A stretch of 58,723 nt of DNA from UMGS1649 sp045651205 (GTDB lineage Bacteria > Bacillota > Clostridia > TANB77 > CAG-465), in assembly GCA_045651205.1 (NCBI GenBank), contig JAZRSA010000064.1, positions 1-58,723 on the forward strand. Direction: 5' to 3'. A program made the position numbers and the translations under genes. The first letter of the stretch is position 1. Each line of letters starts with the position of its first letter. The notes under the pieces were generated by a model. That model saw nothing but the letters and a program-made list of their open reading frames with translations. It did not search any database and had not been told where the DNA came from. Positions 58,680 to 58,723 of this stretch are shown one piece after another.

Positions 58680-58723
58680 TGTACAAAGATTTACATTTGC
58701 ACACAATCTTTTCAGACGGTGAA
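58680..58723 (+). CDS. PHP-domain protein, truncated by the window end
   Basis: Only 14 codons are visible, beginning MYKDLHLHTIFSDG. The DLHLHT-x-FSDG start is the first metal-binding motif of PHP phosphoesterases (histidinol-phosphatase or polymerase-type PHP). AAGGAG precedes the ATG. The substrate cannot be told from this fragment. Confidence 0.7.

Overview
The window is AT-rich (roughly 30% G+C by eye), densely coded and mostly on the + strand. It looks like a chromosome segment of a Clostridia-like, spore-forming Firmicute, probably an uncultured gut lineage. The support is: the rpsF-ssb-rpsR and gdpP-rplI-dnaB replication-region genes, spoIID / spoIIQ-like / spoIIID / mbl, pyruvate phosphate dikinase, RicT, MecA, strong AGGAGG ribosome sites, frequent TTG/GTG starts, and classical TTGACA-17-TATAAT promoters. 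No integrase, relaxase, transposase or CRISPR array is visible.

Layout. 1-1.2 kb: a prepilin-like surface protein. 1.2-4.5 kb: a compact type IV secretion-like set (VirD4-, VirB2-, VirB6- and VirB3-like) with no VirB4. 4.5-7.6 kb: DnaD, a DnaC/DnaI-type loader, an XRE regulator, acpS and tRNA-Pro. 7.6-13.7 kb: unrecognised cytosolic proteins, a GDYXXLXY/DUF2157 membrane pair, a DUF4176 protein and a HAD-like protein. 13.8-18.4 kb: metG, lepB, holB, ricT and a short ferredoxin. 18.5-24.9 kb: unrecognised proteins around ppdK. 25-28.7 kb: ruvA, ftsE and an FtsX fused to an EnvC-like M23 hydrolase. 28.8-33.9 kb: a Tad/Flp-like pilus locus without its ATPase, ending against a convergent MecA. 34.6-45.1 kb: rpsF-ssb-rpsR, gdpP-rplI-dnaB, tilS and ftsH, interrupted by a prepilin-like gene and an AAA/CYTH gene. 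45.1-46.9 kb: a candidate 13-residue peptide and a GHKL sensor kinase. 46.9-51.9 kb: a second VirD4-type ATPase, then spoIID, a spoIIQ-like gene and spoIIID. 51.9-58.5 kb: two copies of a leader element, each driving a prepilin-like gene, around mbl, a U32 peptidase-family gene and tcdA. The last bases start a PHP-domain gene.

The most striking signal is the pair of leader elements at about 51,980-52,214 and 57,499-57,733. Each has a promoter, a Shine-Dalgarno site and a small ORF (39 and 35 codons) starting MIKNAESLAAVHTHT with a His-Thr dipeptide run. Each folds into matching long-range helices and ends in an almost identical intrinsic terminator just before a prepilin-like gene. In the first half of the ORF most differences between copies are synonymous. 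In the second half the reading frame shifts while the RNA arms stay conserved. That is what a translated leader-peptide attenuator would look like, here attached to surface pilin-like genes rather than amino-acid biosynthesis.

Other points of interest are TGTCGAA (Spo0A-box-like) sites ahead of the secretion-like cluster, the Tad-like locus and the peptide/sensor locus; the FtsX-EnvC fusion; two coupling-type ATPases without conjugation partners; four prepilin-like proteins that share an N-terminus but not a body; and three small islands of clearly higher G+C. Everything is read by eye, and family assignments rest on recognised motifs and gene order.
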